This document shows positions 14,796-23,220 of a stretch of DNA of 64,000 nt, in pieces (within the stretch, counting starts at the first letter, position 1; each line of letters opens with the position of its first letter). Origin of the DNA: Pseudosporangium ferrugineum (lineage in GTDB: Bacteria > Actinomycetota > Actinomycetes > Mycobacteriales > Micromonosporaceae); contig NZ_PVZG01000007.1 in assembly GCF_003002065.1 (NCBI RefSeq), positions 62,001 to 126,000 of the forward strand. The letters are read 5' to 3'. The notes beneath the pieces were generated by a model. That model was not told the origin of the DNA, ran no database searches, and saw only the letters and a program-made list of their open reading frames with translations. Position numbers and translations under genes: made by a program.

Positions 14796-15874
14796 GTCTG
14801 CTCGAGAGAGAATCCCCGGGCGTCGTGATGACGCCGGACCACCTGCGGGCCCGCAAGCTGCCCGTCGTCGCCGACCTCGGCATCGCCGTCCTGGCGCTGC
14901 TGCTCTCGGCCGCGGTCGTCTACGGCCTCGGCCTCGGCAACTGGGTGCTCGTCATCGCCTTCGGCGTCGTCCTGTACCTGGCCGGCCTCTACTTCGGGGC
15001 GAGCCGGATCGAGGGCAAGCGCTCGGCGCGCAACCGGGCCTGGCGCTCGCTCATCTACGCCGCCTGCCTGCTCGCGGTCCTGCCGCTGGCCTCGGTGGTG
15101 TGGACGCTCGTCTCCAAGGGCGCCGCCCGCCTCGACGGCGACTTCTTCGGCTCGTCGATGAACAACATCGGCGCCCGGGACCCGAACGGCGGCGCGTACC
15201 ACGCCATCGTCGGCACGCTGGAGCAGGTCGGCCTCGCCACCCTGATGGCGGTGCCGCTGGGCGTCCTCGGCGCGATCTACCTCGTCGAGTACGGCCGCGG
15301 CCGGTTCGCCCTCACGGTCCGCTTCTTCGTCGACGTCATGACCGGCATCCCGTCCATCGTGGCCGGCCTGTTCGTGCTGGCGTTCTGGGTGCTGATCGTC
15401 AGCCCGTGGTTCAACGACGGCACGCCGCGCTTCTCCGGTTTCGCGGCCTCGCTGGCGCTGACCGTACTGATGCTGCCGACGATCGTGCGGTCCACCGAGG
15501 AGATGCTGCGGCTCGTGCCGGGCCCGCTGCGCGAGGGGGCGTACGCGCTGGGCGTACCGCAGTGGAAGACGATCCTGAAGGTCGTCCTGCCCACCGCCCT
15601 GCCCGGCATCGTCACCGGCATCATGCTCGCCGTGGCCCGCGCGGCCGGCGAGACGGCGCCCGTGCTGCTCGTGGCGGGCGGCGCCGCGGCCATCAACATG
15701 GACCCGTTCGCCGGCAACCAGTCGTCGCTGTCGCTCTTCGTCTACCAGCAGGCCGGCGACGCCTCGAAGTACGCGCCGGACCGCGCCTGGACGGCAGCGC
15801 TGACGCTGGTCGCCCTGGTCCTGCTCCTGACCATCGCAGCAAAGCTGCTCGCCCGCCGCAACCGGCTGTCCTGA
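14792..15874 (+). CDS. pstA: Phosphate ABC transporter permease PstA
   Basis: A 360-residue permease with two extra N-terminal helices (ADLGIAVLALLLSAAVVYGL and VLVIAFGVVLYLAGLYFG) before the canonical six-helix core. Landmarks are VDVMTGIPSIVAGLFVLAFW and the PstB-contact loop LREGAYALGVPQWKTILKVV. ATG 14792 gives MSLLERESPG and overlaps the stop of the preceding 45-codon ORF; the in-frame ATGs further upstream lie in the repeat and would add repeat-coded residues unlike PstA. It is followed closely by pstB. Confidence 0.92.
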   Translation: MSLLERESPGVVMTPDHLRARKLPVVADLGIAVLALLLSAAVVYGLGLGNWVLVIAFGVVLYLAGLYFGASRIEGKRSARNRAWRSLIYAACLLAVLPLASVVWTLVSKGAARLDGDFFGSSMNNIGARDPNGGAYHAIVGTLEQVGLATLMAVPLGVLGAIYLVEYGRGRFALTVRFFVDVMTGIPSIVAGLFVLAFWVLIVSPWFNDGTPRFSGFAASLALTVLMLPTIVRSTEEMLRLVPGPLREGAYALGVPQWKTILKVVLPTALPGIVTGIMLAVARAAGETAPVLLVAGGAAAINMDPFAGNQSSLSLFVYQQAGDASKYAPDRAWTAALTLVALVLLLTIAAKLLARRNRLS

Positions 15875-15891
15875 GGTAAGAGGTGTCCCCC

Positions 15892-16668
15892 ATGGCCAAG
15901 CGCATCGAGGCGAGCAACGTCTCGTCCTACTACGGCTCGTTCAAGGCGATCGACAACATCTCGATGACCGTCGAGCCGAAGACGATCACCGCCCTGATCG
16001 GCCCGTCCGGCTGCGGCAAGTCCACGTTCCTGCGGTCCGTCAACCGCATGCACGAGGTGCTGCCCGGCGCCCGCATCGAGGGCCGGCTGACCATCGACGA
16101 CCAGAACATCTACGACTCCGACGTCGACGTCACCGCCGTACGCCGGATGATCGGCATGGTCTTCCAGCGGCCCAACCCGTTCCCGACGATGTCGATCTAC
16201 GAGAACGCGGTCGCGGGCCTGAAGCTCAACGGCGTACGGAAGAAGTCGCTCCTGGATGACGCCGCCGAGAAGTCCCTGCGGTCGGCGAACCTGTGGGACG
16301 AGGTCAAGGACCGGCTCAACCGGCCCGGCGCCGGCCTCTCCGGCGGCCAGCAGCAGCGGCTCTGCATCGCCCGTACGATCGCGGTCGAGCCGCAGGTCGT
16401 GCTGATGGACGAGCCCTGCTCGGCGCTCGACCCGATCTCGACGCTGGCGATCGAGGACCTGATGTTCAAGCTGAAGGACCGCTTCACGATCATCATCGTC
16501 ACGCACAACATGCAGCAGGCCGCCCGGGTCAGCGACAAGACCGGCTTCTTCTCGATCGACAAGACCGGCGAGCCCGGCCGGCTCATCGAGTACGACGACA
16601 CCCAGAAGATCTTCAGCAACCCGGCCCAGAAGAAGACCGAGGACTACATCACCGGTCGGTTCGGCTAG
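15892..16668 (+). CDS. pstB: Phosphate ABC transporter ATPase PstB
   Basis: A 258-residue cytoplasmic ATPase. Walker A is GPSGCGKST, the Q-loop [13 protein letters not shown] is typical of PstB, the signature is [16 protein letters not shown], Walker B is [13 protein letters not shown], and the switch histidine lies in [19 protein letters not shown] 15892 (MAKRIEASN) has AGAGG eight bases upstream; GTG 15883 is an alternative. No phoU follows; the next gene is convergent and shares the CTAG stop overlap at 16665-16668. Confidence 0.95.
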   Translation: MAKRIEASNVSSYYGSFKAIDNISMTVEPKTITALIGPSGCGKSTFLRSVNRMHEVLPGARIEGRLTIDDQNIYDSDVDVTAVRRMIGMVFQRPNPFPTMSIYENAVAGLKLNGVRKKSLLDDAAEKSLRSANLWDEVKDRLNRPGAGLSGGQQQRLCIARTIAVEPQVVLMDEPCSALDPISTLAIEDLMFKLKDRFTIIIVTHNMQQAARVSDKTGFFSIDKTGEPGRLIEYDDTQKIFSNPAQKKTEDYITGRFG

Positions 16669-17444
16669 GGAATCCGCACGACGGCGCCGCCGTCGCCGGT
16701 CAGCTCCACCTCGGGGAGGATCGGCACGGCGGCGTCTCGCTGCCCGCTCGCTGCCACGAGATCCTCGATGCGACGGTACGGGCACAGCTCGTCCAGTGTC
16801 ACCCGCGTCGGCGGCAGCATGGCCAGGCCGTCGGCGGCCGCCGGGCTGATCCAGGTGGTCGCGTCGGCCTCCCCGGACACGTCCCGTGCGGTCTGCCCGT
16901 CGGGGAGCAGGGCCACGAAGAACCACGTGTCGAAGCGTCTCGGCTCGAACTCGGGCGTGATCCAGCGCGACCACGGCAGCAGCAGGTCGTCGCGCAGCCG
17001 CAGCCCGCGCCGGCCCAGCAGCTCGGCCATGGTGAGCTCGCGGGCGGCCACGGCCCGGCGATCGGCCTCCCACTCCTCGCCGCCGACGTCACCGACCGTG
17101 CGGTCCGGCTGCTCCACCGGCCCGGCCAGCAGCACGCCGGCCTCCTCGAACAGCTCCCGCGCCGCCGCGCCGACGACCGCCCGGGCCTGCTCGTCCGGCA
17201 CGCCGAGCCGCTCGGCCCAGTCCGGCCGGATCGTCTCGGGGCGGTCGCCGGGGTCGACGCGGCCGCCGGGGAACGCGTGCATGCCGCCGAAGACCATCGT
17301 GGTGGCACGCCTCAGGACGTACACGTCGAGGGTTCCGGGGTCGAGGAGCACGACGGTGGCCGCGGCGCGGGCCGGAGCCGGGCTGCCGCGGAACTCGCGG
17401 GCCGGCTGGACGAGGGCGGGGGGCAACGGCATCACACGGCTCAC
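16665..17444 (-). CDS. Nudix hydrolase with split Nudix box (NUDT19-like)
   Basis: A 259-residue protein. The Nudix box is present but interrupted: [10 protein letters not shown] comes first, then about 30 residues, then [14 protein letters not shown] with the catalytic REXXEE glutamates. Such an insertion is typical of NUDT19/NUDT7-like CoA-diphosphatase relatives and many actinobacterial Nudix proteins, so a (d)NDP-X or acyl-CoA pyrophosphatase activity is plausible; the substrate is unknown. GTG 17444 is preceded by GGGAGG eight bases upstream. The gene is convergent with pstB and overlaps it by four bases, and divergent from the oxidoreductase at 17569. Confidence 0.85.
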   Translation of the reverse strand: MSRVMPLPPALVQPAREFRGSPAPARAAATVVLLDPGTLDVYVLRRATTMVFGGMHAFPGGRVDPGDRPETIRPDWAERLGVPDEQARAVVGAAARELFEEAGVLLAGPVEQPDRTVGDVGGEEWEADRRAVAARELTMAELLGRRGLRLRDDLLLPWSRWITPEFEPRRFDTWFFVALLPDGQTARDVSGEADATTWISPAAADGLAMLPPTRVTLDELCPYRRIEDLVAASGQRDAAVPILPEVELTGDGGAVVRIP

Positions 17445-17568
17445 CCCGCGATCCTCCCACCACCGGCCCCGCGGCGATCCGGTAGCCGTCCTCCCGCCGA
17501 GCGGCCCACCGCGATCCGGCAGCCGCCCGTCCTCCCGCCGGCGGCCTTCCGGGGATACGGTGGCGATC

Positions 17569-18552
17569 ATGACGACCACGCGCTGGGGCATCCTGGGGAC
17601 CGGCGGCATCGCCGCGACCTTCGCATCCGATCTTCCGCTCGTGCCCGGCGCCGAACTGGCCGCGGTGGGCTCGCGCACCCCCGAGGCGGCCGCGGCCTTC
17701 GCGCAGCGCCACGGCTTCGCCCGGTCCCACGGCTCCTGGGCGGAACTCGCCGCGGACCCCGACGTGGACGTGATCTACGTGGCGACCCCGCACGCGTTCC
17801 ACCACGCCGCCGCGATGGCCTGCCTCGAGGGCGGCAAGGCGGTCCTGTGCGAGAAGCCGATGACCCTGGACCGGCCCTCCTCGGCGCGGCTGATCAGCGA
17901 GGCGAGCACGCGCGGCCTGTTCCTCATGGAGGCCATGTGGATGCGCTGCAACCCGGCGGTCCGCCGCATCCAGGCCCTGATCGCCGAGGGCGCGATCGGC
18001 GACGTCGTCACCGTGCACGCCGACTTCGGCATCCAGGGCCCGTTCGAGGCGACGCACCGGCTGCGTGACCCGCGCCTCGGCGGCGGTGCCCTGCTCGACC
18101 TGGGCGTCTACCCGCTCAACCTGGCCCACCTCATCCTGGGCGACCCGGCCACAACGCACGGCTGGGCCCACCTGACCCCGGAGGGCGTCGACGAGACCAC
18201 CGGCATCCTGCTCGGCTACGAGGCGGGCGCGGTGGCGGCCCTGACCTGCAGCATCTCGGGCCAGTCCCGCAACGCCGCCGCGATCACCGGCACCCGCGGC
18301 CGGATCGACCTGCCGCCGGGCTTCTTCGTCCCCCGCTCCTTCACCCTGACCCGCGCGGGCGCCGACCCGGAAACCTTCGACGTCCCGTTCGACGGCACCG
18401 GCTACCAGTTCGAGGCGATCGAGGTGCAGCGCTGCCTCGCCGAGGGCCTCACGGAGAGCCCGCTCATGCCCCACCGGGCCACCCTGGAGATCATGGCGCT
18501 GACCGACACCATCCGCTCCCAGATCGGCGTCGCCTACGGGGAGCGCGCCTGA
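17569..18552 (+). CDS. Gfo/Idh/MocA family oxidoreductase
   Basis: A 327-residue NAD(P)-dependent sugar or cyclitol dehydrogenase. The Rossmann motif is WGILGTGGIAATFA, followed by PDVDVIYVATPHAFHH and the family lysine motif CEKPMTLD. The C-terminal domain contains GGGALLDLGVYPLN with the conserved aspartate and tyrosine. Trans-1,2-dihydrobenzene-1,2-diol dehydrogenase-like and inositol or glucose-fructose oxidoreductase-like members look alike, so the substrate is open. ATG 17569 follows a TACGGT hexamer (17556-17561) by seven bases, suggesting a leaderless mRNA. The gap upstream holds short CCTCCCGCC-type repeats. Confidence 0.88.
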   Translation: MTTTRWGILGTGGIAATFASDLPLVPGAELAAVGSRTPEAAAAFAQRHGFARSHGSWAELAADPDVDVIYVATPHAFHHAAAMACLEGGKAVLCEKPMTLDRPSSARLISEASTRGLFLMEAMWMRCNPAVRRIQALIAEGAIGDVVTVHADFGIQGPFEATHRLRDPRLGGGALLDLGVYPLNLAHLILGDPATTHGWAHLTPEGVDETTGILLGYEAGAVAALTCSISGQSRNAAAITGTRGRIDLPPGFFVPRSFTLTRAGADPETFDVPFDGTGYQFEAIEVQRCLAEGLTESPLMPHRATLEIMALTDTIRSQIGVAYGERA

Positions 18553-18586
18553 TCCATAGTGGAGCCGTTCTGCCACACTGCGGCGC

Positions 18587-19327
18587 GTGAATGAGCTGGA
18601 AGCGTTTCGCGCCGCGGCGCGCAAGAAGGGCATGCCGGACGGCACCATCGAGCGGTGGCTGCGGCTCGCGCGCCCCTGCCTGTCGCTCAACAGGGACGGC
18701 GGCGGGCCGGTGGCCGGTTACTTCGGCGGCAGGCCGGCGCTGCCATCCTCGGCCGGGTGGCCCGAGCGCCACGTCCACCTGGCCTCGATCGAGCTGGCCG
18801 CGCTTCCCCGCGAAGGGGTCGACCTCGATCTGCCCCGCGACGGCACGCTCGTGTTCCTCGCGGTGCCCGGCCCGGTCACCATGGTCGGCCGCGTGATCCA
18901 CGTGCCGGCCGGCGCGGCGGTCGCCGAGGCCGAACCGTCCGACGGCGGCTACGAGCGCTTCCCGCTGTACGCGGCGGCGGATTGGAGCCTGCCCGAGGAG
19001 CCCTCCGACAGCCTCGCCTACGAGCAGGCACCGGCCGCCGAGGAGGACGCCTACTCGGAGATCGTGTGGGATCTCGGGTATGAGGATCGCAGCGGCGAGC
19101 GGGTCGTTCTGCTCGGCGGGTACGGCACGTCGAACACCGGCGGGCTGGGCGTTCCCGTCGGGCCGCCGGAGACCGACGTCCTGCTGGCCCAGTTCTATCT
19201 GGGGCCGGACGAGGTCGGCGACGACTTCGAGACCGATCTCGCCACCCTCTACTTCATGATCACCCGTGCCGACCTGGCCGCTCGCCGGTTCGAGAACGTG
19301 TCGCTGGCGTCGGACTTCCACGGCTGA
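18587..19327 (+). CDS. DUF1963 (YwqG-like) protein
   Basis: A 246-residue soluble protein whose pattern FGGRPALPSSAGWPER early, LVFLAVPG in the middle and LLAQFYLGPDEVGDDFETD followed by YFMITRADLAARRFE near the end fits DUF1963 (YwqG family). No catalytic residues are established for this family, so no function is given. GTG 18587 opens NELEAFRAAARKKG and lies seven bases after a CACACT hexamer, a layout shared with the gene at 60896 and suggestive of leaderless initiation. It stands alone after the oxidoreductase gene. Confidence 0.78.
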   Translation: MNELEAFRAAARKKGMPDGTIERWLRLARPCLSLNRDGGGPVAGYFGGRPALPSSAGWPERHVHLASIELAALPREGVDLDLPRDGTLVFLAVPGPVTMVGRVIHVPAGAAVAEAEPSDGGYERFPLYAAADWSLPEEPSDSLAYEQAPAAEEDAYSEIVWDLGYEDRSGERVVLLGGYGTSNTGGLGVPVGPPETDVLLAQFYLGPDEVGDDFETDLATLYFMITRADLAARRFENVSLASDFHG

Positions 19328-19384
19328 CCCGGGGTTCGCCCGGGTCAGCCGATGCCCGGCCGTGCCTGCGCTGTCCCGCTCGGA

Positions 19385-19484
19385 GCGCGACGGCGCGCCG
19401 GCGACGCTGCGCAGCTCAGTTGAAGAGCGGGCGTGCGCGACGGCGCGCCGGCAACGCTACGCAGCTCAGTTGAAGAGCGGGCGT
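19385..19484 (-). repeat. 50-bp tandem duplication covering the 3' end of pit
   Basis: Copy A (19385-19434) and copy B (19435-19484) match at 48 of 50 positions with no gap. Copy B includes the last codons and stop of pit; copy A lies just downstream and repeats the same coding end (PLFN and stop) out of context. The unit also contains the palindromes GGCGCGCC and CTGCGCAG. Confidence 0.88.
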
Positions 19485-20473
19485 ACGCAGAAGTAGACGA
19501 TGCAGGCGATGCCCGCCGCCGCCGGAAACGTGGTCACCCAGGCGATGACGATGTTGCCGGCCACGTTCCAGCGGACCGCCGAGAGGCGCTTGGTGGCGCC
19601 CACGCCCATGATCGCCGAGGTGATCGTGTGGGTGGTGGAGATGGGGGCCTTCAGCACGAGGGCGTTGAAGAACAGCACCGAGCTGGCCACCATCTCGGCC
19701 GCGAAGCCCTCCGCCGGGCCGAGGTCGATGATCTTGCGGCCCAGGGTACGGATGATCCGCCAGCCGCCGGCGTACGTGCCCGCCGCCAGGACGGCCGCCG
19801 AGGTCCAGAAGACCCACCACGGGATGTGCGTGGCGCTGCTCTGGAATCCGCCGGTGTAGAGGGCCAGCACGATGATGCCCATGGTCTTGGCGGCGTCCTG
19901 CATGCCGTGCCCGACCGACATGAACGCCGCCGAGATGGTCTGGGCGACCCGGAAACCACGGTTGAGCTTGCCCGGCTGGCCGCGGCGGAACGCCCACATG
20001 AGCGCCACCATGACGATGAAGCCGAGCAGGAAGCCGACGAACGGCGAGGCCACCATCGGGATGAGGACCTTCTCGACGATAGTGCCCCACTCGATGGTGG
20101 CGTCGGCGGCGAAGAACGTGGCGCCGACCAGGCCGCCGAAGAGCGCGTGCGACGAGGACGACGGCAGGCCGAAGTACCAGGTCAGCAGGTTCCAGCAGAT
20201 GGCCGCCACGACGCCGGCGAAGACCACGCCGAGGCTGGGGATGCCGGTCGGCAGCTTCACCAGGCCGTCGCCGACGGTCTTGGCGACCCCCGCGCCGAAG
20301 TGCGCGCCGATGAAGTTGCCGACCGCGGCCATCGCCAGCGCGATGCGCGGCGTGAGGGCGCGGGTGCTGACGCTGGTGGCGATGGCGTTCGCCGCGTCGT
20401 GGAAGCCGTTGGTGTAGTCGAAGGCCATCGCGGCGATGATCACCGCGAGGACCGCTATGAGCTCGGGGGACAA
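19466..20473 (-). CDS. pit: Inorganic phosphate transporter Pit
   Basis: A 335-residue low-affinity phosphate (metal-phosphate) symporter with about ten helices. The signature FDYTNGFHDAANAIATS at residues about 19-35 and the inverted repeat half GLPSSSSHALFGGLVG are diagnostic, with FMSVGHGMQDAAKTMG and LKAPISTTHTITSAIMGVG in the second half. GTG 20473 starts SPELIAVLAVIIA. It is three bases downstream of the PhoU-like gene and clearly in one operon with it. The final codons lie within the 50-bp tandem duplication. Confidence 0.94.
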   Translation of the reverse strand: MSPELIAVLAVIIAAMAFDYTNGFHDAANAIATSVSTRALTPRIALAMAAVGNFIGAHFGAGVAKTVGDGLVKLPTGIPSLGVVFAGVVAAICWNLLTWYFGLPSSSSHALFGGLVGATFFAADATIEWGTIVEKVLIPMVASPFVGFLLGFIVMVALMWAFRRGQPGKLNRGFRVAQTISAAFMSVGHGMQDAAKTMGIIVLALYTGGFQSSATHIPWWVFWTSAAVLAAGTYAGGWRIIRTLGRKIIDLGPAEGFAAEMVASSVLFFNALVLKAPISTTHTITSAIMGVGATKRLSAVRWNVAGNIVIAWVTTFPAAAGIACIVYFCVRPLFN

Positions 20474-20476
20474 GGT

Positions 20477-21103
20477 CTAGGACTCCTTGACCGTGATGGT
20501 CTCGACCGTGTTCGCCACGTGCTCGAAGGCGTCGCAGGCGGCTTCGAGCTCGTCCGCGACCTCCTTCATCTTCAGCACCGTCAGCGCGTCGTACTCGCCC
20601 GAGAACAGGCGCACGAGCAGCATCCGGTACGCCCGGTCGCCGTCGTTCTCCAGCCTGTTGATCTCGATCCAGTACTCCTCGAGACCCTTCATCGAGCGCA
20701 GCTTCGGCATCGCGTCGGCGGTGATCTTCGCCTGCTGGTCGAGGACGTTGACCAGCTCGTGCATCTCGCGGGGCAGCGACGGGAGCTCGGTCAGGCCGTA
20801 CAGGTAGAGCAGGTTGCCGACCGCCTCCAGGTGGTCCATGACGTCGTCGAGCTGCGAGCCCAGCGAGTAGATGTCCTCGCGGTCGAACGGCGTGATGAAG
20901 GTGGAGTTGATCTTCTTGTAGAGATCGTGGGTGATCTGGTCGCTGTCGTGCTCGACGTCGGTCAAACGATCGCTCACCGACTGCACGTCCACGCCGGGCA
21001 GGGCGAGTTCGTTGAGCAACTCCGTGCCCCGGACGAGGTTCTGAGCAGCCCGGCTGAACAGCTCGTAGAAGGCGCCCTCGGTGGGGCGGAAGGAGAACTT
21101 CAC
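20477..21103 (-). CDS. PhoU-like DUF47 protein (Pit accessory)
   Basis: A 208-residue all-helical protein beginning MKFSFRPTEGAFYELFSRAA. It has the DUF47/PhoU-like metal-cluster acid motifs: DVEHDSDQITHDLYKKIN in the first half and ENDGDRAYRMLLVRLF in the second, which pair as two three-helix bundles. Such proteins are encoded directly upstream of Pit in most actinobacteria and are thought to modulate its activity. It is separated from pit by three bases. The promoter region contains phased OmpR-type half-sites at 21217-21243. Confidence 0.9.
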   Translation of the reverse strand: MKFSFRPTEGAFYELFSRAAQNLVRGTELLNELALPGVDVQSVSDRLTDVEHDSDQITHDLYKKINSTFITPFDREDIYSLGSQLDDVMDHLEAVGNLLYLYGLTELPSLPREMHELVNVLDQQAKITADAMPKLRSMKGLEEYWIEINRLENDGDRAYRMLLVRLFSGEYDALTVLKMKEVADELEAACDAFEHVANTVETITVKES

Positions 21104-21216
21104 GGCGCGAACCTCGTTCGACGGGGTGGAGACGGTGGACGGGTCTGGCGGATTCCCGGGGAATGCTAAGTAACACGTCTCCGATGGCAGAGCCCGCCTA
21201 CCCCTGCTCAGCAGCA

Positions 21217-21249
21217 GTTCAGGGTGCGTTTACCCGCTGTTAACCTGGA
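21217..21249. promoter_or_regulatory. Three 11-bp phased half-sites (PhoP or GlnR operator)
   Basis: Read on the plus strand, units GTTCAGGGTGC (21217), GTTTACCCGCT (21228) and GTTAACCTGGA (21239) repeat every 11 bp, resembling PHO boxes. Read on the minus strand the same bases give TTAAC-N6-TAAAC-N6-TGAAC, resembling GlnR a/b half-sites. The array lies 114-146 bases upstream of the PhoU-like start at 21103, which it probably controls. Which regulator binds cannot be decided by eye. Confidence 0.6.
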
Positions 21250-21269
21250 GCCGGGCCAATAGGGATCTT

Positions 21270-22211
21270 TCAGACCGTCTGCGCCACATCGGGTCGCCGC
21301 GGGCTCGGGGACGGGCGCCGCACCACGGGCGGCGGGAGGGTCCGGCGCACCGGGTTGCGGCGCAGATGGCGGGCGAGTCCGGCGTGGTCCGTGTCGGCGA
21401 TGACGTCGACGCCCGCCTCGCCGAGCTCCGTCCAGACCGCCTGACGGGCGCGGCGCGTACCGGCCGGGAGCCCCGAGATCCGCAGCGTGCGCCCGTCCTC
21501 GTGGGCGGAGCGGACGAGCGCGTGCAGCAGGTGGCGCTCCTCCGCGGGGATGGGCTCGCACCCGTCCCAGCCGAAGCGCCGGTTCCACTGTTCACTGATC
21601 ATCGGCACCAGGTCCGGCGGGGCGGCCGCGTTGCCGATGTCGTCGAAGGAGCCGTCGGCGAAGGCGTACCGCTCGCCCTGGGCGGACAGCAGGTCGCGGA
21701 CGTCGACGATGCCCGCGATGGACACGGTGACGGCCCCGGGCTGCAGCTCGCCGCCGACGCACCGGCTCAGCAGCGGCGCGTGGTCGCGCAACTGCTGGTC
21801 GAGCATCCGGTACGCCCGCAGCAGCGCGTCGGCGTCGCGTACCGGCCCGGTGAACTCGACGACGAGCCGGAACGGCACGCGCTGGTCGCGGCAGAGCCGG
21901 CCGCCCCGCGCCTGCGCCCGCCCGAGCAGCGGGTTGAGCACCAGCCGGCGCAGCGTACGCCCGGGCCGCGGTGCCCCCGGGCCCAGATACAACTCGCCGT
22001 GCGGCCCCGGCCGGACCGGGACGGTGAGGCCGGCCAGCCCGCGCCGCAGCACGTCGGGCAGCGGGTCGGTGGCCTCCTCGCCGGCGAGCGCGTGCCCGGC
22101 CGGCAGGTACGGGCGCGGCCGCCGACTCGCCGCGATCCCGAGGGTCGTCACACCGGTGACTCCGGCAAGCCCGGCCAGCCCGCCCAGGAGCGTCGCCATG
22201 TCGTCCGCCAC
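21270..22211 (-). CDS. Degenerate PI-PLC/GDPD-like (AIM6-type) protein, probable pseudoenzyme
   Basis: A 313-residue protein with one N-terminal hydrophobic helix (ATLLGGLAGLAGVTGVTTLG). The body follows the AIM6-like phosphodiesterase TIM barrel: RTLRRLVLNPLLGRA, PFRLVVEFTG, GAVTVSIAG, RYAFADGSFDDIG, LVPMISEQWNRRFGWDG and VWTELGEAGVDVIADTD. The N-terminal catalytic and metal motifs expected in this family (HAHNDY, then ExD, then the strand ending VGHD) are replaced by PAGHALAGEE, LTVPVRP and LYLGPG. The active site therefore seems lost while the rest of the fold is kept. It stands upstream of the PhoU-like/pit operon on the same strand. The family call is moderately sure; loss of activity is inferred. 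Confidence 0.6.
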   Translation of the reverse strand: MADDMATLLGGLAGLAGVTGVTTLGIAASRRPRPYLPAGHALAGEEATDPLPDVLRRGLAGLTVPVRPGPHGELYLGPGAPRPGRTLRRLVLNPLLGRAQARGGRLCRDQRVPFRLVVEFTGPVRDADALLRAYRMLDQQLRDHAPLLSRCVGGELQPGAVTVSIAGIVDVRDLLSAQGERYAFADGSFDDIGNAAAPPDLVPMISEQWNRRFGWDGCEPIPAEERHLLHALVRSAHEDGRTLRISGLPAGTRRARQAVWTELGEAGVDVIADTDHAGLARHLRRNPVRRTLPPPVVRRPSPSPRRPDVAQTV

Positions 22212-22286
22212 CGCCTACCCCCGTTTCGCCGGACGCCTATCCAGCCGCCACAAATCAGGCCAAATACCCCGATAGTGTTCACCACT

Positions 22287-22302
22287 GTGTCACATGTGAC
22301 AC
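22287..22302. promoter_or_regulatory. Perfect 16-bp palindrome upstream of the ECF41 sigma gene
   Basis: GTGTCACATGTGACAC is fully self-complementary and lies 34 bases before the sigma-factor ATG. It contains TGTCACA in both orientations, identical to the -35 recognition motif reported for ECF41 sigma factors. A matching CGTC -10 at the expected spacing is not present on either strand, so a dyad operator is an equal possibility. Confidence 0.55.
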
Positions 22303-22335
22303 CGGGGACCGGGCAATGTCGCGCAGAATTCCTCC

Positions 22336-23220
22336 ATGCCGTCTCCCGACGAGTTCGAGGTCGAGCGCCCGCACCTGCTGTCGGTCGCGTACCGCATGCT
22401 CGGCAGCCGCGCCGAGGCCGAGGACGCCGTGCAGGAGGCGTGGCTGCGCTACCACCGGTCCCGCGACACCGAGGAGATCCGGGACCTGCGCGGGTGGCTG
22501 ACCACGATCACCGGGCGGATCTGCCTGGACGTGCTCAAGTCCGCCCGGGTACGCCGGGAGGCGTACCCCGGTCAGTGGCTCCCCGAGCCGGTGGTGTCCT
22601 TCGACGATCCCGCCGAGCGGGTGGCGCAGCGGCAGGAGGTGAGCCTCGCCCTGCTCGTGGTGCTCGAGAAGCTCACCCCCGAGCAGCGCGTCGCCGTGGT
22701 GCTGCACGACGCCTTCGCGGTGCCGTTCGAGGAGGTGGCGGACGTGCTGCACACCAGCGTGACGGCGGCCCGGCAGCACGCGTCCCGGGGCCGGAAGGCG
22801 ATCGCGGACGGGCAGGCGCGCAACACCGCCGGCCGTACGGAACAGCGCAAGGTCCTGGAAGCCTTTCTCGCCGCGGCCACCAGCGGCGACCTGCACGCGC
22901 TGGCGGCCGTGCTCGCCCCGGACGTCGTCACGGTCGGTGACGGCGGCGGCGTGGTCAACGCGGGCCGCAACGCGATCGTCGGCGCGGCGAAGGTGGCACG
23001 CTTCTGGGCCGGGGTGCTGGCCCGGCTGGCACGCGAGACCGACGGCGTCGTCACCGAGCCGGTGCTGGTCAACGGCGACGCCGGGGTCCTCGTCACCGGC
23101 CGCTACGCGGACGGGCGGGAGCTGCTGAGCGTGCTCTCGGTGGCCGTCGCGGACGGCCGGATCACGGCCCTCTACAACCAGCTCAACCCGGCCAAGCTCG
23201 GCTCAGTCACCGACCGTTGA
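22336..23220 (+). CDS. ECF41-type (SigJ-like) sigma factor with SnoaL-like C-terminal domain
   Basis: A 294-residue extracytoplasmic-function sigma factor. Sigma-2 is LLSVAYRMLGSRAEAEDAVQ followed by EAWLRY; sigma-4 has LTPEQRVAVVLHDAFAVPFE and a helix-turn-helix ending TAARQHASRGRKA. The C-terminal 110 residues form the SnoaL-like extension of ECF41/SigJ proteins, with DGGG at the ligand-site position and the terminal NPAKL motif that normally contacts the core and restrains the factor. ECF41 genes usually neighbour a carboxymuconolactone decarboxylase or oxidoreductase gene; none is adjacent here. It overlaps the convergent DUF402 gene by 18 bp. Confidence 0.9.
   Translation: MPSPDEFEVERPHLLSVAYRMLGSRAEAEDAVQEAWLRYHRSRDTEEIRDLRGWLTTITGRICLDVLKSARVRREAYPGQWLPEPVVSFDDPAERVAQRQEVSLALLVVLEKLTPEQRVAVVLHDAFAVPFEEVADVLHTSVTAARQHASRGRKAIADGQARNTAGRTEQRKVLEAFLAAATSGDLHALAAVLAPDVVTVGDGGGVVNAGRNAIVGAAKVARFWAGVLARLARETDGVVTEPVLVNGDAGVLVTGRYADGRELLSVLSVAVADGRITALYNQLNPAKLGSVTDR

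Noticed and set aside
21270..22211. Annotating an active phospholipase or glycerophosphodiesterase
   Set aside because: The N-terminal histidine, aspartate and metal-binding motifs of the family are not present.
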